Source: a virus
Length of the DNA stretch: 28,565 nucleotides
Virus record (IMG/VR): IMGVR_UViG_3300036770_001362
Location: 1 to 28,565 of that record
Strand: one strand, 5' to 3'
A program made the position numbers and the translations under genes. Position 1 is the first letter of the stretch; every line of letters starts with the position of its first letter. Under the pieces are notes generated by a model that did no database searches, was not told the origin of the DNA, and saw nothing but the letters and a program-made list of their open reading frames with translations. Shown one piece after another: positions 4,491 to 13,400 of this stretch.

Positions 4491-7400
4491 GCTCCTGGAT
4501 CTCGGTCCGTTTGCGCTCGGCAGAGTAGCTGGGATCTTTGACCTCGGCAATAAACCGGATAGCGGAGTTGATGTCCTTCAGGTCATTGGCCATCTGGGTG
4601 GTGTAGTCGTAGTAGGCGATTAGGTTCGGATACCGCTGGAGATACCGGTCGGCCTCGGCAAAGTCACCCCGCTGGATGATCCGATTGAAGGTGTTGTACT
4701 TGCGATCCGTAGCATCCTTGAGGCGGTAGAAGAGATCCTCACGGCCCCTGGGCACCTCAGGCCGCAAGAAGGCACCGACCACTGGGAACTCTTTAATGGT
4801 CATCTCTGGCCGGAAGGAAGATCCCTCACCGATCACGTTGCTTGACCAGGCCACCATGGCGCCAGCTGTACCAAAGATCGACCGGACCAAGTGATCCGCT
4901 TCCATCGGGTTCAGAAGACGGTTGGCCTCCGTTCCAGTCAGACCACTAAGTAGCTTGGCAGCCTCGGACGTGCGCATGTCGTACTGCTGATAGGCGTCCA
5001 GGTTCTCCATGCCCCGTGGCGTGATGGGCCGGCTGGTGAAGAAGTTGTAGTCCAGGCTGATCTCAATGAAGGGCTTGACTGCTGATGGGATCGGAGTAGG
5101 ACCAAGCAGCAAGTCGATGGCCGACTCTTTGAGAGCCGTGCGCAGCCGGGCTGCATCCACCTCGTTTGCGGTTCCTTCGTTGATGATCTTGTTAACAACC
5201 AGCTCAGGGATAGCTTTGAAGAAGAAGGCGGCAGACGTATTCATCGGCAGGATCACGTCAGTGCCTGGGATGATCAGGTTACGAACCTTGGTCTGGTCAT
5301 CGAGCTTCTTGTAGTCATCGTCATCACCAACCAATAGGGTGTAAAGGATGGCCGTTCCAGCCAAGAGTGAGCCGGTAAATGCTAATTGCTTGAGCGCAGC
5401 CGCCCGATCCTTTCCTCGCAGGCCACCACCGATCAGTGCGTTGTAGAGCACGTCAATCGACTGGGCGTAGGCGTTCAAGAAGGGGACCGTCTTGACCAGA
5501 GCCTGGGCAAGTTGGCCAGAGCCGTGGCGCAGGAAGTTGATCACATTAGATGCCTGGTACATGGCCAGGGCCTCGTCACCCGTTTCTTTCATGACACGGT
5601 TGTAGATCGCAATACGCTGGGCCATGTCTGAGGAATCGCCCCAGTGGTCCAGGGCTTTCATCACATAGTCAAAGGTGTTGTTATTGATGATGCCGATCTG
5701 GCGCTTAACATCGGCCTCCGGTGTTCGAGCGGGCGAGTAAAAGCCACCGATACCAGCCGACCGGAGAATGCCTGCTGCCGGATCCGAATCACGGACCGCA
5801 TCAATAAATCCTTTGTAGACCCCCCCCATGAGAATGTCCGGGCGCTGGACGCCAGTAACCAGAGCAGCGGTCGGTGCATCTTTGAAGACCTGCTTGAGCT
5901 GGAAGACGGGCGAGAGGGTAATTGTTCGGCGGGTAAAGTTGGCGGCAGCGGCCAGAGGCTTCCACATTTCCATGCCCACGGTTTCCATGCCATAGGCTGC
6001 CTCAGCGATGAGAGGATCCTGAATCTCAACAATGTAGCGCCGACCGTTGTGGATGAAATCAAACCGGCCTTTCTCCCTGTCCACCTTCGGGAAGATCATG
6101 ATCTGGCCCTTGATGTCCCGGGTCGCATACTCGGAGACGATACGTTGAGCGGCGTATTGACGCAGGCCGTTCATAGTCATGCGCATGACGTTGCGGGTCA
6201 TGTTGTCGATCATGTTCTCGATCTCACGCTGAGTCTCGATCACCACGACATCGCCGGGCCTGTAGTCCACTTTGAGTCGGACCTCACCGTTGGCCGAAAC
6301 CTCGTAGTCCTCAGGTTTCAATCGGACATCGTTGAGCTTGACCGCATTCACACGGCCTGGTTGGATCCTAAAGACATCCTGGTTTTCTTCCACGATGAAG
6401 TCATTGATCACAGAAGGCTTGCCGGAACGGAAGAGTTTCTCCCGGCCAATGTTAGTGGCGCTTCGAGTGGTGGCCTGCAATGGCGAGTGGACATCTACCT
6501 CGTCATTCATGATTCGATACCAGGGAACATAGTCTTTGATCGAGGCCAGGGCGTTGTATCGAGCTTCACTCAGCAGGCCCACGTTGCGCCAGAACTTCAA
6601 GAGGTTTTGATTGACCGCAGTGAAGTTATCCATGATCTCTCTGAGCTCAGGGTGGGCTTCTTCTCGTGCGATGAACTCATCAATCGCTATGTCGCTCATG
6701 ACGACCTTTTCCTCGGCCAGCTGCTTCATGTCCTGGAAAGATTTCTTCTCATCTAAAAAGATCCGGAAAGTTTTGCGCAGCTCTCTCTTTGCTTTTTCAA
6801 TATCTTTATCAGTGGCTGTTGGATCTTTTTCAATCCTCTTAACCTCTTTCTTTTCGTTCTCATATTGCTCATTGATCTTGTCAAATGCTTTTTGGCGTTC
6901 AACTACCTCATCCTTAATGCTGCGGGATCGCTTGGCCTCCAGGTAGCCCTGGATTATGTTGGTGCCCAGCTGCTCACCAAGACGCTCTTTGATCTTTGCC
7001 TCGGCCTCGTAGACCTTGGTCATGTTCTTCTCTTTACGGACGGCGGTGTACTGGAGAGTCTTGTCGTTGAACTCCACACCACCCAGGAAGAGAGTCTGGG
7101 TTGCGATGTTGCCGCCACGGAGCATGTTGTCCAGGGCCAGTGATGCAGTGGCCAGACCTTCAGCTGTCTTAACCTGGCCGCTGTATCGGATCCGGTCAGC
7201 CTCGTTGATGCCGCTGCCGAACCAAACGAACTTGTTGCGCAGGTACATCACGCCACGGTTCAGAGAGTTAAACATCATGCGCAGAGCATCCGATGGATTC
7301 TCAGCCATGTTCTTAAACTCGTCCTTGGCAAAGGAAACACCATTGATCATCATCCGCTTGACCGGAGAGTGATCGAGCATGGGTGTATCAGAAAGCTGAT

Positions 7401-10400
7401 GACGGCGAACCAGCTCGGCATCTTCCTCAACGTTCTTCAGGAAGGTGAACTCGCCATTACCTGCACCCATGTAGGCAGCCAGTGATTCACGATCAAGTCG
7501 CTTCTTGGAGCCGGACATGATCTGGTCAAACACTTCATGCACCGCAAAGCCGTCATCAAATCCAAAGAATGATTTGAGCTTTTGAAAGATCTTGCGCACG
7601 GCCTTCTTGAATCGGTCCCATGGAACACCAAGACGCTGGGCCATGAGCTTCTCAGCATTGACTGCCCAGTACTCGGAGGCATTCACGAACTGATACAGAT
7701 CGAGCGATGGCAGTGACCTCTCAACCTCTTTGGCCGCCTTCTCTGATGGATTATTGTGGAAGGCAAGAACGTTCTCAAAGAACTTCTGAGCCTTCGGATC
7801 TTTGTTTTGCCGGATCGCCTTTTGCAGGGCATTCAGATATGAGTTGATAACAGCCTGGCGTTGCTTGCCGGTCATCATCTGCTCAAGAGTGTGGACCAGC
7901 TCGTGGCGAATGGTTGATGGCTCCCTTACACCTTTGGTTCCAGTGTAGAGATGAACGATCCTTCGAGTGGTTTCAAATGCACCAGCCGATGCCTTGAGGC
8001 CAAACGCCTTGCGCAGCTCCTCATCCCTGGCGTTGAACTCGGGCTTGATTGAAAGTCGCAGTCCTTCGAGTAGCTTGGGGTCATCCATGTAGACCGCTTG
8101 AATGACAGCAAACACGTCGGGATCAATGGCCTGCTCTTTGTAGGGTGCCGTGCCATCGAGAGCTGCTCGTGCCTGGCGCATGAAATTCTCAGCGGAATAA
8201 GTTGGCTGACGATCCAGGTCGATGTCCTCTTTGAGTGTCTTGGCAATCTCATTGAGATTAGTAAGCTGACGTTGGATGTCGAGGGTCGAGCCGTATTGGG
8301 CAACCTGCTTCATCAGAGATGCTTGTTTCTGACGAATCGAGGCGTAGTAGGCGATGCTCTCCTTACGCTCTTGATCTCGCTTGGCGCTATCCTCTTTGCG
8401 CAATCTGTCCAAAAAGGACATATCCGCCGGCTGCGTATCTCCAGCCACTTCGCTTGCATCAATGTTGTAGAGGAAGTCGGCCTTTGAACCAAACGTTGGC
8501 TTCTTGGCCAGGATCATGTTCCCGATCTGGATCACTTCCTCAGCTGCCACTACCGGTAGTGTGGTCCGGCGGTCATAGAAATAAGCATGGCGAGTGGGGT
8601 CGATGCCGATCTGAACGTAGTTTGGATCCTTGATCGCCCTCTGTGCCTCAGCAAATGCCTGCTCGGGAGTGGTGTTAACGTACTCACCTTCCATCGTCTG
8701 GAGTGCATCCTTGGCAGAGCCAGCTGCGATCTCTAGCGCCTTGAGCTGATTGCCCAAACCAAAGGTAACGTTCTTGGCCTTGGCCACGGAGCCATAACCA
8801 ATCACCTTGCCTGGTGCTGAGGCGGTGCGCTTCTGGTGGATGGACACCACAAAGACGCCCTTGCGATTGAATGCGGGGATGTCTAAGCGCAGGCCAACCT
8901 TGGTGCCGTTGGGGATCTCGGGATTGATCTGCTCCCGCTTCTTCACATCCAGGGCATCAAAGACTTGCTCGGACGTGGCAGGCTTCAAGGGCTCGGCGTA
9001 CAAAGGGATGGGCTTATAGATGTCCACCAGCTTGTTGTATTCCTCAGCCGTCATGGTGCCGGCCTTCACAGCCTGGGCAGCAGCGGTCAACTCAGGAGAT
9101 CGACCCGGGGGCAGCTTCTTACCTTTGACCTCCATGGCCTCGCCAATGTCCTTGGCTTCTTTAGGGCTGCCAAAGAGATCTGTCTGCATCTTCGAGGACA
9201 TGTCCTGATTGACCGGATCTTTCACTGGACCAGGGATCGTCTCAACGATAGTGGGCTTAACTTGCTTCAGGTACTGAACGAATGTCTCATCCGGCAGATA
9301 GCCTTGGCCTTTGAGACCCTGGTAGAACCTGCGCAGCGCAGCGCCAAGTCGAGCAAAGAACTTCTCGACCACGCCAACGGGCTTCTCGTCGGTGACAGCC
9401 CAGCGGGATACTTGATCGGCATACCACTCGCTAAATGATGACCAATACCTACGGGGATCTGCTCGGTCAAGCTCTCTTACTGTTGTAATGTCAACGCCAA
9501 TCTTTGTGGTTTGAGCCGTCGTCTTGGCCCTGAGCATTTCAATCGCTTCCCGGGCGGTCTTTCCTTGGCGTTGCGTTACCCACTTTTCATACGCTTCTTT
9601 GAGTTTGTCCTTGAGTTCCTGGGGGGCATTGTTGTAAGCCTCTCGTTCGTGAACGTGACCAAGCTCGTGGGCAAACATTTCTAACACAGCTGTTTTGCTT
9701 GTGGATTTCTCAAATAAGATGAAGTAAGAACCATCGGGCATGCGACGCATACGACCGCCAGTTAATGACTTTAATAGCCCAGAGCCAATCACCCGATGGG
9801 GGCCAGTAAAGTTATCTACGTTTTTCTTGGCGTCCTCAAAGGTAGACAGATAAATGTTGACATTGCCCAGGCCAAGCATGGACTTCCATTCTTTGAAGAT
9901 CTCGCCCGTGGATTGCTCAATGTCTGAAGACATGGCAATGCCATTCTTAAAAGTAATGAATGGATCGTCTTTGTGCTTCTGCTCGGCTTCTTTTTCAAGT
10001 TGATTCTTGATCTCAATCAGCTTTGCTTTGTATGGTAAGAATGGTGTGGCCGTTGTTACCTCAACGTCATTTTCGCTGTAACGGTTGCCCATAGTCACTG
10101 CATAAATCGGGGTGCCGGCCTCTTCACCGTAGCCACGAACCAGACCTATGTTGGTCTCTGGGTCAAAGTAAACGGGCTGGCCACCGACTTGCCGGGCTAC
10201 TGCACGAACACCCTTCTGCTCATCCTCGGTGCCCTTGAGCATGAACTCCCAGCCCTCATCTTCTTCTTTCTGCTGGCGTTTCCTGGCACTAATATCACCC
10301 TCTAGGGATGTGATCCAGTTTGAGTTATATCCAGGAGCCTTATTGAGAGCCTGTATTGCCTTGAGCATCGCTTTTCGTAAGACCTCTCCATCGCCCGTTT

Positions 10401-13400
10401 TGGTGGGCCAAAGGTCTTTCTTGCTGAGCATTTGAAGGCCGGTTTGCGATGTCTTTCGACCTTGAACAAAAATAGATTTTTGATCTCGTAATTGAAGCAG
10501 CCATTCTGTTGCGCTGATTCCTTTTGGCTTTATGTTGGCATCCTCTAAACGTTCAACGCCGACATCGTTATACGCCTCAAAGTAACTGCGAAGCACAGGC
10601 TCTACGTTAGCTTTCCAATAATCAAGATTTTTCTGTTGGCCGGCAGTGGGTGGCTGTTCAGTAGGTTTTGCCTCTTCCAATCCCGCAGCACGACGCATTA
10701 CCTCTTTGTCCCAGAACCGTCCGTCTTTCAGCTTAAACTGTCCAACCACCGGATCTAAAGACACAACCTTTTCTTTAAGCAGTCTATTTAATGCAGTTTG
10801 CGCCTGATCCTTTGTCAGACCAAACTGTTCCATAACCGAATCAATAAACTTGTCAGCAGCATTTTGTTCCCGTATCGCAAGAACATAAGCGCCAGTTAGC
10901 TTTTTATCTTTCTTCTTGGCGGTCAGTCGAGCAATAGACTTAAGACCCTCTTTCTCAGCAGCGATCTCTTTAGCTTTTTGTGCGCTCGGAGCTTCTACGT
11001 TCTCAGCCGCAAGGTTTGTGGTGCCGGTGTAGAACACATCCCAAGTTTGAACCTCAGCTGGCTTTTCTTCTTTCTTGGCTTTGGGCTTGACCTCGGCCAC
11101 TGAAACTCGTTCGATTAAATAACCGCCATCGCTATCTTGTGCCAGTACTCGGAATGTCTCTTTGCGACTTGTTATTTCTGTCGTGTCTTCTGGATCCGCA
11201 TCTTCGGGTAGATATTGTTCAGCGTCCTTCCGATCAAATGTCACCCACTCCAATTTACTTGTAGAAATTTTGCTGAGATCGGCATCTGTGACCACACGCA
11301 AGTCTTGATTCCCAAGCTCTTCTTGTTCATACCGAACAACATCTGCCGCTGTAACGTTGGGACCAAGGTCATCCATGAAGGACGGTCCAGTTCGATAGAT
11401 AGTGCGAGTTTGTACATCATCCTTTGGCTTCTCTGCCTCAGCCTCTTTGCGCTTGGAGATTCCCTTTATGCGATTAAGCAATTTCTGCGCTTCATCGTAA
11501 GCCTCTTGAAAGTCGCTTGAGGGCGCTTTGCCATAACTTATTTTTGCAATAGCTTCAGCTTGCTTACGAACAGCTCGAATATAGGCATCGGCCACGGGCT
11601 TACTAACGCCATACGCTTCTTGGACTTTCTTGGATGCATCATCAAAGTCTGCAACACCAAGCTGCCTCATGCGCTCAGTAATTGCATCTTCTAAGGGGGG
11701 AACATCAGTATCCAAGGTCGTCTTTGAATAGACGTAATTAACGTCTACCCTGCGATCTAAGGGCTTCAGACCCCTGGGTTGGAACGTTAACGTTATTGAC
11801 TCTGTTGGCGTGTTCTTGATGAGGATGGAATACTTGGCACCTCGTTTGGAATCAGTCTTGGTTGCCAACGACACAATGGCATCAAACTCAACACGCTTAA
11901 GGGTTGTATCACCATCCCATGTCTCTTCGGTAAGAATGGTGGTTTCATCCGGCGTTTCAAACCTTCTTTTTCCAGATCCACGGCTGATGCTTTCAACAAA
12001 CTCATCCAACACTTTTTGTGCAGGCCCAAGCTCCTCTGCCTCACGGGCATCTTCTGCCATCTGCTCAATAGGACTAGGCTCCGCTCCTACCCTGCGTGGG
12101 GCACGGGTGGGCTGCTCGGTAATCCCCTTGGTGCCAAATAGATCACCGCTTGGAGCTGCTGCCCTGACTGTAGGTGCACTGGGCGGTGGCGCAAGCTCAA
12201 ACGTCTCACGCTTCTGATCAGCGATCTTGCGTTCTGCCTCAGCTGCTGCCCTGGCTGCTTCCTCAGCTTCGAGTCGCTCACGCTCAGCCTCGGCTTCACC
12301 GGAGAGCTCTCGGCGTTGAAGCTCTGCTAACTCTTCTGGGGTTTGGCCTGTGAGCTCGAATCCCTGATCTTGTGGAGGTACTGCTGCTGGGCTGGGTTCA
12401 GCTTGCCTTTCAACATCGCTCGGAGCAGGCCCTGGCCTTTGGGCTGCTGCCACATCTTCCGTCCTTGTGGGCTCATCACCTCTCCTCATTCGTTCAACAA
12501 TCTCACGTCGTTCCATCTTTGGTTCGACACCAAAAAGTCCCTCCTCGGGTCGGAGAGATTCGTTGTAAGCGGTGGTTGCCGCATTACGCAGTGCTTCAAT
12601 CGCACCTTTGTTGCTGCGTGGATTGGCCGCAAAGAGCTCCACGATAATCCTGGTGTCTGGGTCAACCGTCATGTCTACCTGGGTAGCGATCTCTCGCATC
12701 TTCAGGCCACGACGTTTGCCGCTAATGATGATCTTGGCCGCATCAGTCACGATGTCCCGGATGTCCAGATCGCCAGCGCCTTCTAATTGAGCCATTTGCG
12801 GTGCGACCTGCGCCAGGGCATTGACCACGAGCTTAGCCTCGGGATCATCAGTTTGTGCAAACATAGCGATGAGATCATCATCGTTGTAAGCCTGAGCAAA
12901 GATGGCGTTCTCTAAACGCTGTCGTGCTTGCTTGGTTGGTAGTCCTCGATCAACCAGCTTGGCACGTTCTTCAATCGGCTGGGCATTGATGAACTGACCG
13001 AGAGAGGCATTGGTAACCTCACCGTCCTCACCAAACTCAAGCGCCTCAAGATCCACACGATTGAGATCGTTCCGGGCCTGTTCAACCGGGGAGAGCTCCA
13101 ACATGGAGGACATGTTCAGCTCATCACCAATGTCTCTTGTCAATCCCTCTTGCGGCATCACTCGAACCAGGATTGGCTTTTTCATGCTGGCGATTACATC
13201 AGGGCTAACCCCGTGCATGCTGGCGTCCCCCTCCATCTGCTCTACATACGGAGTAGCTGTCCCTCGATTAAACGCCTCTTGCAGTCCAGTGATTCGGCCG
13301 TTACCAGCAATTGCCCTGGGGCCAGGAACCTCTTTGTTGCCATAACGTGTATCCGGTGTCCCACGCATATCGTTGGACGTGATGACTTCATCGGCCTCGA

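Noticed and set aside
5644-6756. 370-codon open frame on the plus strand
   Set aside because: It is antisense to the giant gene, with His/Asp/Leu-rich composition typical of reverse-strand shadow frames and no ribosome binding site or family match.
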